Shown: positions 51,404 to 60,262 of the stretch, one piece after another
Numbering within the stretch: position 1 is the first letter of the stretch
Layout: every line of letters starts with the position of its first letter
Assembly (NCBI GenBank): GCA_022827095.1
Contig: JAJDTP010000005.1
Location: 124,001 to 188,000, forward strand
DNA from: Dehalococcoidia bacterium
GTDB taxonomy: Bacteria; Chloroflexota; Dehalococcoidia; Lucifugimonadales; UBA3495
Length of the DNA: 64,000 nt
Direction: 5' to 3'
Translations under genes and position numbers: made by a program
Notes under the pieces: model-generated
What the model was told of the DNA's origin: nothing
The model's database searches: none
Seen by the model: the letters and a program-made list of their open reading frames with translations, nothing else

Positions 51404-53473
51404 ATGACTGAACCCATCGGCCCAGACCTCTTCCGTCACCTGAAAAGCGTGGGAGACCCTGCGGTCTCTCCCGACGGTGGCCGGTGCGCCTACGTGCTCT
51501 CTTGGATCGATGAAGAAACCTCTGAACCCCGGGCGCGCATCTACCAGGCCGTCCTGGACTTCGATGGCGCAGAATTGTCGCCCCGCCCATTCACCCAGGG
51601 CAACAACGACGGGCATCCTCGCTATTCCCCCGACGGCACAACTTTGGCGTTCCTGCGGGCGGGGTCCAAAGACGGTGACTCAACCCGCCAGGTCTGGCTA
51701 ATGCCGGCCACAGGCGGAGAGGCTGCCCAGCTGACGAAGTTGCTTGGCGGTGTCCGGGAGTTCGCCTGGTCGCCCGACTCGACGCGGTTGGCCCTGGTGT
51801 CCGACGTCGAGCCAACCGAGCGGCCCAGAGAGCCGGACCAGCCGGCGGCCAGGGAAGTCCACCGGATCCGTTACCGCCACGACGCCATCGGTTGGCGCGG
51901 CGACAGCCATTTTCACCTCTTCATAGTGGACGTCGCTACTAGCGAGCCATGTCAGCTAACCTCCGGAGATTGGGACGACATGGCGCCCGCATGGTCGCCG
52001 GACGGACGCCGCATCGCGTTCATATCGGGTCGATCCCACGGTCGGGACGTCACCGCCACCAACGAGGTATACGTTCTGGACGTCGCCGACGGGGCCGTCA
52101 CGGACGCCGAGCCTCCGGAACCGGATCTGTGGTCCCAGGGTCTTGCCGACGCTGCCGCCGTTTCCTGGTCGCCTGACGGCAAACGGCTTCTCGCCGTCGG
52201 GGGAACCGGGGACGGGCTCATGGTGTTGTGGCAGGCGTACTTGTACGTGCTTGAGCCGGGTCGGCCTCCCCAGCAAATTACCAACGATAGCCTGCGCCCT
52301 TGCCTCGGGTACCCTGGCATCTATCCGCCCCTTGAGTTGCGTTGGCTACCAGGCGATGGGGACGGCGGTCGCGTTGTGTTCCTGGGCGATTCCCACGGGG
52401 AAACCCGGATCTATGATGCGGCGGTGGCGTCATGCGGAGGCTCGGTTCCAGAGGCGTTGACCGGCGGCGGCGAACTCCTATCGGGTTTCGCCATGGACGA
52501 CCGGGCGCGGCGGCTCGTCGTCACCGGCTCAGACCCGGCAAGCCCGTCGGATGCCTACGTGATGGACATTGTGGGGAAGTCGGATGAACCAAAACGCCGT
52601 CGGATCACTGCTCACAACGACCCTTGGCTCTCCCAACACGTTCCCGCTCCCATGGAGAAGTTCCTGCTGGAGCGGGAAGACTGGGACATAGAATGCCGCC
52701 TGTACCATCCGCCCAACTTTGATCCCACCCAGCGCTATCCGCTGGTGCTGGAGATTCACGGCGGCCCCAACGGGGCCTTCTACGACTCTTTCGTGCCGTG
52801 GCACCAGGTGTTGGCCGGTGCCGGCTACCTGACCCTCGCGGTCAATCCACGCGGCTCGTCCACCTACGGAGAGGAGTTCGTCGACGCCGTCCTCGGAGAT
52901 TGGGGCGGCGACGACTACCGCGATCTCATGGCCGCCGTGGATCTGGTGTGCCAGCGCGACTACGTGGATACCGACCGCCTGGGAGTCCATGGGTACAGTT
53001 ACGGTGGATACATGACCACCTGGATGATCGGCCACACCGACCGGTTCCGCGCGGCCGTGGCCGGCGCGCCGTGCATCGACCTGTGGACGATGTACGGTAC
53101 CTCGGACATCGCCACCAGCTTTGGTGAAACACAGTGGGCCATCCGCCTCGCCGGTGGCATGCCGGTCAGCCGTCCATTCGTTAGCGAACTGGCCGAAGGC
53201 GTCGATACCCTGGCTTTCCGATTGCTGCAACGGTCGCCCATCAAGTTCGCGCCGCAAGTCGAAACGCCCGTCCTGCTGCTTCACGGAGAATCCGACGCCC
53301 GTTGCCCGATCGGGCAGAGCGAACAGTACTTCCAGGTGATGAAGCGGTTGGATAAAGAGGTGGAAATGGTGCGGTTCCCCGGCTGCGGCCACGGGTTCCT
53401 CCGCACCGGACACGTCGCGTTGCGCCAGGAATACCTGGAGCGGATGCTGGACTGGTTCCAGCGTTGGCTCTGA
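51404..53473 (+). CDS. S9 family peptidase (prolyl oligopeptidase-type)
   Basis: 689-residue serine peptidase. The N-terminal beta-propeller (about 1-430) shows WD40/TolB-like strands such as WSPDGKRLL and YSPDGTTLAFL. The catalytic domain holds Ser in GVHGYSYGGYMT near 540, Asp in HGESDARCP near 630 and His in GCGHGFL near 665. No signal peptide, so probably cytosolic and acting on short peptides or acyl-peptides. ATG 51404 is preferred over the upstream in-frame start. Confidence 0.92.
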   Translation: MTEPIGPDLFRHLKSVGDPAVSPDGGRCAYVLSWIDEETSEPRARIYQAVLDFDGAELSPRPFTQGNNDGHPRYSPDGTTLAFLRAGSKDGDSTRQVWLMPATGGEAAQLTKLLGGVREFAWSPDSTRLALVSDVEPTERPREPDQPAAREVHRIRYRHDAIGWRGDSHFHLFIVDVATSEPCQLTSGDWDDMAPAWSPDGRRIAFISGRSHGRDVTATNEVYVLDVADGAVTDAEPPEPDLWSQGLADAAAVSWSPDGKRLLAVGGTGDGLMVLWQAYLYVLEPGRPPQQITNDSLRPCLGYPGIYPPLELRWLPGDGDGGRVVFLGDSHGETRIYDAAVASCGGSVPEALTGGGELLSGFAMDDRARRLVVTGSDPASPSDAYVMDIVGKSDEPKRRRITAHNDPWLSQHVPAPMEKFLLEREDWDIECRLYHPPNFDPTQRYPLVLEIHGGPNGAFYDSFVPWHQVLAGAGYLTLAVNPRGSSTYGEEFVDAVLGDWGGDDYRDLMAAVDLVCQRDYVDTDRLGVHGYSYGGYMTTWMIGHTDRFRAAVAGAPCIDLWTMYGTSDIATSFGETQWAIRLAGGMPVSRPFVSELAEGVDTLAFRLLQRSPIKFAPQVETPVLLLHGESDARCPIGQSEQYFQVMKRLDKEVEMVRFPGCGHGFLRTGHVALRQEYLERMLDWFQRWL

Positions 53474-53520
53474 AATCGATGTTAGTGGGAATCTCGTATT
53501 GCCTTTCAAGGACAAACTCC

Positions 53521-53742
53521 ATGAATCTTACAGAAGCAGCGGAAAAGCTCCGCGAAATGTACGAAACCGCGCCCGATGGCGAAAAGGCGGTTAGGATTCA
53601 CCTGTTCGGCATCAAATACGCGGGCGAACTGGCCGGGCTTAATCTTGCGACTGTTGCCGAACGTGCAGGAATTTCACGTTCCTACGGAACTGAAATCAAC
53701 AAAGGTCGGAATTTGGCACGCTACGTGGAATTGAAGCAGTAG
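53521..53742 (+). CDS. Small HTH-like domain protein
   Basis: 73-residue protein. IHLFGIKYAGELAG followed by LATVAERAGISRSYGTEINKGRNLARYV is a helix-turn-helix-like pattern of a small widespread family that I recognise only by this motif. Possibly DNA-binding. ATG 53521 with AAGGA upstream. It ends 10 bases before the GatC-like gene. Confidence 0.72.
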   Translation: MNLTEAAEKLREMYETAPDGEKAVRIHLFGIKYAGELAGLNLATVAERAGISRSYGTEINKGRNLARYVELKQ

Positions 53743-53752
53743 GAGATATCCC

Positions 53753-53947
53753 ATGTCCAATGCAGATTTGTCACAGGAACAGGTTCGCAAGATGGCGGAC
53801 CTGGTCGGCATACCTATCGATGATTCCGAGCTGCCCGAGGTAGCCAACCGGTTCGCCAGCCTGATGCAGGAACTCGACCGCCTGCGTGATCTTGATCTGG
53901 AAGGCATCGAACCCGTCGCCATCTTCCCCGATGCGGACGCCGGCTGA
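53753..53947 (+). CDS. GatC-like small protein
   Basis: 64-residue protein resembling the C subunit of Asp/Glu-tRNA amidotransferase: LVGIPIDDSELPEVANRFASLMQELDRL then LDLEGIEPVAIFP, the shortened GatC N-terminal helix pair. Full GatC is around 95 residues, so this is a short variant. It precedes an amidase gene by 82 bases, with no GatB in the window. It may partner this amidase specifically rather than form GatCAB. Confidence 0.72.
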   Translation: MSNADLSQEQVRKMADLVGIPIDDSELPEVANRFASLMQELDRLRDLDLEGIEPVAIFPDADAG

Positions 53948-54029
53948 AGCCGCCAGTTCCAGCGTTCCAGGCAATCATTGCCGAACTTTACGCCCTCATT
54001 CAGCCGAGCCAAACCGTCGGAGCTTCTCA

Positions 54030-55469
54030 ATGACCTCTTCCAGCGCCCAAGACGACATCGTCTTTCTCTCTGCCGAAGCCACTTCTACTTCAATTCGCAA
54101 CGGCGATTTCACCGCCACCGATGCGGTCAACGCCTACCTCCGGCGTATCGACGCCGTCGATGGCGACATCAAGTCCTACATCACCGTGTGCCGTGAGGAG
54201 GCTTTGGGCGCTGCCGCCGATGTCGACGAAGCTGTGCGCCAGGGGAATGACTCGGTCATCGGCAGCCCCCTGTTCGGCGTTCCCATGGCCATCAAGGACC
54301 AGTTCAACACCGAGGGCATCCTCACCAGCAACGGATCGCGCGCCTACTCAGACAATGTTCCGACCGAGGACGCGACGGTGGTTACCCGTCTCAAGTCTGC
54401 CGGCGCCATCCTGTTGGGCAAGCTCAACCTCAGCGAGTTGGCCATGGGCGGCACTGCGGACCCGCCCTACGGTACCCCCGATAACCCCTGGCGTCACGGT
54501 CACACCCCCGGCGAGTCCAGCAGCGGGTCCGGCGCGGCGCTGGCGGCGCATCTCTGCGCGGCGTCCGTCGGTGAGGACACCGGCGGTAGCGGACGCGGTC
54601 CGGCGTCCTACTGTAACGCGGTGGGCCTCCGTTCTACCTTCACGCGCATCAGCCGGCATGGCATCACGCCGATGTGCTGGTTCATGGACGCCGCGTCTCC
54701 CATGACCAAAACCGTTGAGGACTGTGCGCTGGTCCTGGGCGCCGTGGCCGGGTACGACCCCATGGATCCGACGACCAGCCGCCGACCGGTTCCCGACTAT
54801 CGGGCCATGCTCGACGGCGATATCCGCGGCATGAAGATTGGCCGCATGACCGAGCTATGCGACGCTCCCGAAATGCACGCGGACGTGCGTCGCGCCACCG
54901 ACGCCGTCCTGGACACCCTGGCCGGTTTGGGAGCCGACGTGATCGACGTTTCCCTGCCTCTGACGGAGATCGCCGGCGCCATCTTCGTGGGCATCGCCGA
55001 TACGGAGGGCGCCGGCGCTCGCGACGGGCTCATGCGTCGAGCGCCCGAGTTGTTGGATCGCGCTTCCCGCACCCGGCTGCAGAGCGCCTCCCTTGTGCCG
55101 GCCAAGATCCAGAACCGGGCCATGAAAGCCCGCGTGTTGCTCCGGCGCCAGTTCGAGGAGGCGTTCCGGCAGGTGGATGTCCTCGTGTCCCCCACCGCTC
55201 CGTATCCCGCTCCCCGGCATGACGCGCTGACCGCGCCTTTTGAATCGGCCGACGACGTGCGCCAGCGGTTTTTCTTCCGTCGCTCGTACACCGGTTGCTA
55301 CCCTCTGGCCGGAATGCCCGCCGTGTCGATCCCCGGTGGGTTCACTGAGGACGGACTTCCCATCGGCGTCCAACTGGGTGGCGGCCCCTTCGCCGAAGGA
55401 ACCATACTGCGGGCTGCCTACGCTTACCAGGAAGCCACTGACTGGCACACCCGTCGCGCGCCGGTTTAG
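54030..55469 (+). CDS. Amidase signature family protein
   Basis: 479-residue amidase. The catalytic triad of the family is recognisable: Lys in PMAIKDQFNTEG near 84, the cis-Ser in GESSSGSGAALAA near 158 (usual GGSSGGS) and the nucleophilic Ser in GEDTGGSGRGPASY near 182. The Arg of the usual GGSIRxPA is retained after a Gly (GSGRGPA). Length fits GatA or aryl amidases. ATG 54030 chosen. Could be a metabolic amidase with a GatC-like helper rather than true GatA. Confidence 0.87.
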   Translation: MTSSSAQDDIVFLSAEATSTSIRNGDFTATDAVNAYLRRIDAVDGDIKSYITVCREEALGAAADVDEAVRQGNDSVIGSPLFGVPMAIKDQFNTEGILTSNGSRAYSDNVPTEDATVVTRLKSAGAILLGKLNLSELAMGGTADPPYGTPDNPWRHGHTPGESSSGSGAALAAHLCAASVGEDTGGSGRGPASYCNAVGLRSTFTRISRHGITPMCWFMDAASPMTKTVEDCALVLGAVAGYDPMDPTTSRRPVPDYRAMLDGDIRGMKIGRMTELCDAPEMHADVRRATDAVLDTLAGLGADVIDVSLPLTEIAGAIFVGIADTEGAGARDGLMRRAPELLDRASRTRLQSASLVPAKIQNRAMKARVLLRRQFEEAFRQVDVLVSPTAPYPAPRHDALTAPFESADDVRQRFFFRRSYTGCYPLAGMPAVSIPGGFTEDGLPIGVQLGGGPFAEGTILRAAYAYQEATDWHTRRAPV

Positions 55470-55498
55470 CCGATTTGGCCTTCAGGCCGGGTCTTGCA

Positions 55499-55595
55499 TT
55501 TGTCATTACGAGGAGCGAAGCGACGTGGCAATCCCGTTGGTGTAGCGACGATCCTGGCCGCAACGAGATTGCCACGCTGCGCTCGCAATGACAAA
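55499..55595. repeat. MITE-like palindromic repeat, TGTCATTGCGAG family, copy 3
   Basis: About 97 bp. Left TTTGTCATTACGAG then ACGTGGCAATCCCG; right GAGATTGCCACG then CGCTCGCAATGACAAA. It occupies most of the gap between the amidase and PIG-L genes. Confidence 0.85.
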
Positions 55596-55627
55596 ACTGA
55601 AAGACCTTGGGTCTCCCGAGTCACGGG

Positions 55628-56359
55628 CTAGGTGCGGAAGGTCACCCTCCGGAACGCCTCGGCCAGCGTCAGGCCGCTGAAATCCTCGTCAGGGTATTCG
55701 TTGCCGGTGGCGGCGGCCTCTTGGGCCCGGGCGCGCACGAACCCTTCCAACTCTTCCCTGGTGCGCTGGCGGGCCTGCGTGCGGTGCGCCATCACCGCGT
55801 CCATCTTGGAATCGAAGTCGTCGGCTATGTCCACGAAGGTGTTGGGGTTTTCCGATCCCCAGAACATGATCGCGGCGGTTTTGTGGGGTTCGATTCCTTC
55901 GTCGGCGAACAGCTCTCCGAAGTGCAGGTGGTCCCGAGCGTAGGGGAACACCGCGTCCAGCGCCACCTGCCCCGCGATGCGGTGGTCCCGGTGCCATTGC
56001 ATGTTTCGGCGGTAGGGCTCGCTGGTCAGCACCACGTCCGGTTGGACAATGCGAATTTGGCGAACCAGGTCCCTGCGAAAGTCCGACGTGTCTTCGAGTT
56101 CGCCGTCGGGCCGGCCCAGCAACACCACGTTCTTGATGCCCAGGATGTCAGCGGCGGCCAGTTGCTCCCGGCTGCGAGTGGCGGCCAGTTCCGTCGGATC
56201 GATCTCGGGATCATCCGTGCCCTTGCTGCCATCGGTGCATAGCACGTAATGGACTTCAGAACCCCCGCGCACCCAGCGGGCTATGGTGCCGCCCGCCCAC
56301 ACCTCGGCGTCGTCGGGATGTGGAATGACCACCAGGGCGCGTTCGGGTGTGTAATCCAT
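55628..56359 (-). CDS. PIG-L family deacetylase
   Basis: 243-residue zinc-dependent deacetylase of the LmbE/PIG-L/MshB group, typically removing acetyl from N-acetylglucosaminyl compounds. Zinc motif VIPHPDDAEVWAGG at 12-25 (His14, Asp17) and the third ligand in MQWHRDHRIAGQ near 120. The MshA-like glycosyltransferase nearby makes a thiol-cofactor type pathway conceivable but not shown. Followed at the left by the repeat at 55499-55595. Confidence 0.9.
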   Translation of the reverse strand: MDYTPERALVVIPHPDDAEVWAGGTIARWVRGGSEVHYVLCTDGSKGTDDPEIDPTELAATRSREQLAAADILGIKNVVLLGRPDGELEDTSDFRRDLVRQIRIVQPDVVLTSEPYRRNMQWHRDHRIAGQVALDAVFPYARDHLHFGELFADEGIEPHKTAAIMFWGSENPNTFVDIADDFDSKMDAVMAHRTQARQRTREELEGFVRARAQEAAATGNEYPDEDFSGLTLAEAFRRVTFRT

Positions 56360-56440
56360 GGGCTGGTCCTCCTGGGATATGATGCTTGGAGCGGTGAAAG
56401 AATTCTGCGAAAAATGCCCAGCAAGCGCATGGAGAAAACG

Positions 56441-57295
56441 CTAATCCTGGGTTTCCATAATTGTGGGGACCAAGTCCGGCGCCGGGCTTGGCCAAGAGGG
56501 AGGAGGCGCGGAAAGAACGTTGGTGTCACTGCCCCAGAGCCAGTGGTAAGTCGGGGACAACGCCTCACTGCCATTAATGACCACGCGGTCAGAGAAAACG
56601 GCTCCGGCTAGGATGCCACCCGAAATGATGATGCGCATCGCCTCATCCACCGTGATGTCCGTCGGCGTCACCTTGCTCGATGCCACGACTACCAGGTAGC
56701 CGGAAGAGGGTACGGGCGTGGTGGGGACGTAAATGGACAGGTATTCCTCCACGCCGTCCAGTTTGCCTAGGTTGGACGTGATCAGGCCGATGGACAGCAC
56801 GCCCATGCGGGGAAACTCGATCAGCACTACCCCGCGGTATTGCTGTTCCTGCGTGTCGGACAGGAAATCTATGCCCACCCGCGTCGTGTTGTACACCGCG
56901 CCGATCACTGGAATCCGACCGATCAGATCATGGATCTGGTTGATCAAAAATTTTGCCACCGCCCAACTGATGAGCAGTCCGACGATGTAGATCACCACCA
57001 GTACTGCGGCTACGCCAACCACGTCGGTCCAGTCGAACCCTCCTGCCTTGGGAATGTTCAGCCAGCGTACGAACGGCTCCAACAGCGAAGCCAGCACATC
57101 ATAGAAAAACTTGAAGACGAAATAGGTCACCAACACCGGCAGGAACACCAGCAGGCCGGCCACCATCCGTCTTTCCAGGTGACGCAGCGCGGATGCGAAC
57201 GGCCGGCGGGGGCGCTGGCGACTCCGCTCGCCGTACCCCGGGTAATTCGGGAACCCGAATTCATTCGGTGGCAGTGGGTTGCCACGCGGCTGCAT
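56441..57295 (-). CDS. DUF502 family membrane protein
   Basis: 284-residue membrane protein. A Pro/Arg-rich N-terminus is followed by two membrane segments (about 44-66, VAGLLVFLPVLVTYFVFKFF, and 90-115, VVGVAAVLVVIYIVGLLISW). The conserved DUF502 block is IPVIGAVYNTTRVGIDFLSD near 140, then FPRMGVLSIGLIT and PTTPVPSSGYLVVV. Function not established. Its ATG overlaps the glycosyltransferase stop by one base (TGATG). Confidence 0.88.
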   Translation of the reverse strand: MQPRGNPLPPNEFGFPNYPGYGERSRQRPRRPFASALRHLERRMVAGLLVFLPVLVTYFVFKFFYDVLASLLEPFVRWLNIPKAGGFDWTDVVGVAAVLVVIYIVGLLISWAVAKFLINQIHDLIGRIPVIGAVYNTTRVGIDFLSDTQEQQYRGVVLIEFPRMGVLSIGLITSNLGKLDGVEEYLSIYVPTTPVPSSGYLVVVASSKVTPTDITVDEAMRIIISGGILAGAVFSDRVVINGSEALSPTYHWLWGSDTNVLSAPPPSWPSPAPDLVPTIMETQD

Positions 57296-58533
57296 CAGCG
57301 GACCGTCTCCTGATCCGCTCCGGCCGATCCCAGGCGTTCGTATAGTGCCAGCAAACGGCCCGCCACCTGGTCCCAGCTCAAAGCCTCTGCACGGTTGCGA
57401 GCTGCCCGCCCCATGCTGTCCCGCAGGTCCTCGTTGGCCATGATCATCTCCAGCGACTGCGCGAAGGCTTCGGGGCAACGCCAGGATTTCAAGTACCCGG
57501 TCCGGCCGTGCTGGACGATTGTCGAAAGCCCGCCCACCCGGGACGCGACCACCGGGGTCCCGCAGGCCATGCTTTCCAGCGCGGCCAGGCCGAAGCTCTC
57601 GTAGAACGATGGGACGACGCACACGTCCGCCGCCGAGTAGTAAAGCGCCAACCGGTCCTGTGGAACGCGGCCCACGAATTCCACCGCGTCTCCCAGTTGC
57701 AAGTCGTCCGACAGTTGGTGCAGCCGCTCGATCTCGCCGCTTCCCTCGGCATCGGATCCCACCACCAGCACCTGGACGCCCTCCTCGGACTCCAGCGACG
57801 CAGCAGCATGGAGCAGCAGGTCGGCGCCCTTGAGCGGCTCGATGCGACCCACGTACAGCATCACCTTGTGCCCGTTCAGACCCAGTTCCCGGCGCGCGGC
57901 CGTCCGGCCAATGGGCTTAAACCGATTCAGGTCGACGCCGCACGGTATCAACTCCACGCGGTTTCCGTCGGCCCCATACAGCCGCACCATGGCGTCCCGC
58001 TCGTGAGGGCTGAACGCCACCACGCAGTCGGCCTCCGCGATGATCCGCTCCTCGGTTTCCTGCCTCACCTCCGGCTCTTGCTCCCCGGAACGTGACTGCA
58101 ACTTGATGCGCGATAGCGTGTGGAAGGTCACAACCTGGGGCGTACCGGTCCCGGCGGCCACCTGCGAGCCGGCCTGGCCGCTCAACCAGTAGTGCGAATG
58201 GATTGCCAGGTATCGGACGTTGTGGCGTTGCCGGTATTCCCCCACTCCGGCGGCAAACTCATCCAGGTAGTTGGGCAGATCCCCCAGCGGCGCATCGGGA
58301 GGCCCGGCCGGTACGTGGACGTAGTTGACCCCGTCGCTGCCCGCTTCGCCCCCGGCACATTGGTAATCATGCTCCCGCGTGAACACATCGACCATCACCC
58401 CCCGGTTCGCTATTGCCTTGGCAAGTTCGCGCACGTGCACGTTCATCCCTCCCGCCTTCCCTTGCCCCGGCGCAGCCAGAGGGCAGGTGTGGTAGGAGAT
58501 CAGAGCGACCCGGGATGTACAGTCGGATATCAA
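57295..58533 (-). CDS. Glycosyltransferase family 4, MshA-like
   Basis: 412-residue GT-B retaining glycosyltransferase. N-terminal GKAGGMNVHVRELAKAI is the MshA/sucrose-phosphate-synthase-like donor region; the C-terminal GT4 block is VVPSFYESFGLAALESMACGTPVVAS, with the two Glu of the EX7E motif, then GG-x-x-x-I. R and K of the diphosphate pocket appear in GRIEPLKGADLLL. Acceptor unknown; a role in glycan or glycolipid synthesis is also possible. Coupled to the DUF502 gene downstream. Confidence 0.92.
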   Translation of the reverse strand: MISDCTSRVALISYHTCPLAAPGQGKAGGMNVHVRELAKAIANRGVMVDVFTREHDYQCAGGEAGSDGVNYVHVPAGPPDAPLGDLPNYLDEFAAGVGEYRQRHNVRYLAIHSHYWLSGQAGSQVAAGTGTPQVVTFHTLSRIKLQSRSGEQEPEVRQETEERIIAEADCVVAFSPHERDAMVRLYGADGNRVELIPCGVDLNRFKPIGRTAARRELGLNGHKVMLYVGRIEPLKGADLLLHAAASLESEEGVQVLVVGSDAEGSGEIERLHQLSDDLQLGDAVEFVGRVPQDRLALYYSAADVCVVPSFYESFGLAALESMACGTPVVASRVGGLSTIVQHGRTGYLKSWRCPEAFAQSLEMIMANEDLRDSMGRAARNRAEALSWDQVAGRLLALYERLGSAGADQETVR

Positions 58534-58629
58534 GGCAAGACGCTCCTGCGGCGGTCGACACGCACCGACATGAAAGGCGCAATCAGCATGGTTCGAATTT
58601 TAGCGGTGAAGTGTTTCTTTTCCGTGTCG

Positions 58630-59646
58630 TCAGCCGCTGCTGCCGCTGAGCGCGTCGGTGCGTTGGAGCGTTATGCGGTAAAGATGATGGTCCCGACCGC
58701 CGAGCCGGTATTTGTAGGGTTCGTTCCCGCGCAGAAAGTCAAAGTATCGATAGCCGCGTTCCAGCGCATCGCGCAGGCACAGCGCATGCAGCAACAGTCC
58801 GACGCTGTAGTAGCGGTAATCCGTGTCGTGTCCGCTGTTGTACAGCATACGCACACCGTCGTAATCCAGGCATAGCGAGGCGGCCACCGGCTTGTCGTCC
58901 ATCTCCATGAAGAAGAGCCGTAGCACTCCCTCCTCCGCCGTTGCGGCGATCAGTTTGCGGAAAAAATCCTCGCGGTCAGAAGTGAGAAACTCGGCTTTCG
59001 CCGGATCGCTGTTCCGCATGAGACTCAAAAACGTGTCCGCTCGTTCGGTGGCCTCGCCCGGATCCGAGACGCAGTGCCAGCGCCAGTTCTCGTGGCCTTC
59101 CAGCCGGCGCAGCTTCCGGCGCAGTTCGTGCCGGTCCTTTTTGCTCAGTCCGGCCAGGTAGTCATCCCATGTGGGTGGCAAGTCGATGCGCGGCGCAACG
59201 TCTTCTTCGGCGATGTCAACCGCATATCCCCGCTCGCGCGCCAAGTCGGGCAGCATTGTCAGCGTTGGGGAATCTTCGCCTACGGAATAGAGGTCCAGTT
59301 GTTGCCCTCCGCCGGAGTCGATTTCATCCAGCAGGGCCGGGAAGAACGCCGGCTCCGTGCCGCGGGCGATGACGAAGTCGTTGTAGTCGAAGGTGTCGCT
59401 GTTGCCAACGAAGGAAAAATTGTCGCCCCAGCGCGATAGCGACGCCAGGCCTGTCAGTTGCCCGGCGGCGTCGGTCAGGTAAAACCCGGCCAGTGAGCGC
59501 CCGTTGTGGAAGGCGCCCCACCACAGTTCCTGCCACATGGGAGTGATGTACAGGTTGTTGACCCCCGACCGCCCGAGCAGTTCCTGCCATTGCTGGCGGA
59601 CTTCCTCAAACGAAGTGATTGGCGTTACTGGGGTTGCGGATGTCAT
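58630..59646 (-). CDS. BioF2-type GNAT acetyltransferase (FemAB-like)
   Basis: 338-residue protein with the BioF2-like acetyltransferase fold (two GNAT halves). The signature LSKKDRHELRRKLRRLE lies near residue 168, followed by DRYFxLxRDAxERGY-like ALCLRDALERGYRYFDFLRG near 295 with YKYRLGG. Such proteins act in polysaccharide or peptidoglycan-related acylation. Starts 1 base from the folE stop. Substrate unknown. Confidence 0.85.
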   Translation of the reverse strand: MTSATPVTPITSFEEVRQQWQELLGRSGVNNLYITPMWQELWWGAFHNGRSLAGFYLTDAAGQLTGLASLSRWGDNFSFVGNSDTFDYNDFVIARGTEPAFFPALLDEIDSGGGQQLDLYSVGEDSPTLTMLPDLARERGYAVDIAEEDVAPRIDLPPTWDDYLAGLSKKDRHELRRKLRRLEGHENWRWHCVSDPGEATERADTFLSLMRNSDPAKAEFLTSDREDFFRKLIAATAEEGVLRLFFMEMDDKPVAASLCLDYDGVRMLYNSGHDTDYRYYSVGLLLHALCLRDALERGYRYFDFLRGNEPYKYRLGGRDHHLYRITLQRTDALSGSSG

Positions 59647-59647
59647 G

Positions 59648-60262
59648 TCACGGCGCCGGCTGCACCCGGCCGTCCAGAAGGCTCAGCAGTTCACTTGCGG
59701 AATACGATGGCCCTGACCCGTTGTCCCCGCCGGATTGCCCGTGTCGTATTGCGGTCGTAACGACGCGATGGCCCGGTTTTTGGACTCCTCGCATCGACAT
59801 GCACAGGTGCTCAGCCTCCACGCGACACGCCACGGCCAGCGGCTGCACTCCCGACATGACCGCGTCTGCGAGTTGGGCGGTGATCCGTTCCTGTACCTGC
59901 AAGCGCCGGGTCGTAGTGTCGAGCGCGCGGGCAATTTTGCTGATCCCCGCGATGTGCTGGTCGGGTACGTACACCAGGCTGGCCCGCCCGAAAAAGGGCA
60001 GCAAATGGTGTTCGCACATCGAGTAGAAGGGCAGGTCTGTCACCAGGACCGGATCGTGGGTTACGCCATCGGAAAAGATCGCGTCTATCTCCGCCGCCGG
60101 ATCCGTCCCCACGCCCGAAAACAACTCGGTGTACATTTCCGCGACGCGTTCCGGCGTTCGCCATAGCCCTTCGCGCCCGCTGTCCTCGTCAATGTACTTG
60201 AGGATGGTACCCACCGCGACCTCAACGGCCGCCAGGTTCATTTTAGGTCCGGCGGCGGTCAT
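59648..60262 (-). CDS. folE: GTP cyclohydrolase I
   Basis: 204-residue enzyme making 7,8-dihydroneopterin triphosphate from GTP for folate or pterin synthesis. Zinc ligands Cys83 and His86 (FYSMCEHHLLPF) and Cys154 (EHLCMSMRGV) are present, as are GISKIARALD and QERITAQLADAV. It is the classical, not the FolE2, form. Its ATG overlaps the thrC stop by four bases, so they are translationally coupled although unrelated in pathway. Confidence 0.96.
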   Translation of the reverse strand: MTAAGPKMNLAAVEVAVGTILKYIDEDSGREGLWRTPERVAEMYTELFSGVGTDPAAEIDAIFSDGVTHDPVLVTDLPFYSMCEHHLLPFFGRASLVYVPDQHIAGISKIARALDTTTRRLQVQERITAQLADAVMSGVQPLAVACRVEAEHLCMSMRGVQKPGHRVVTTAIRHGQSGGDNGSGPSYSASELLSLLDGRVQPAP

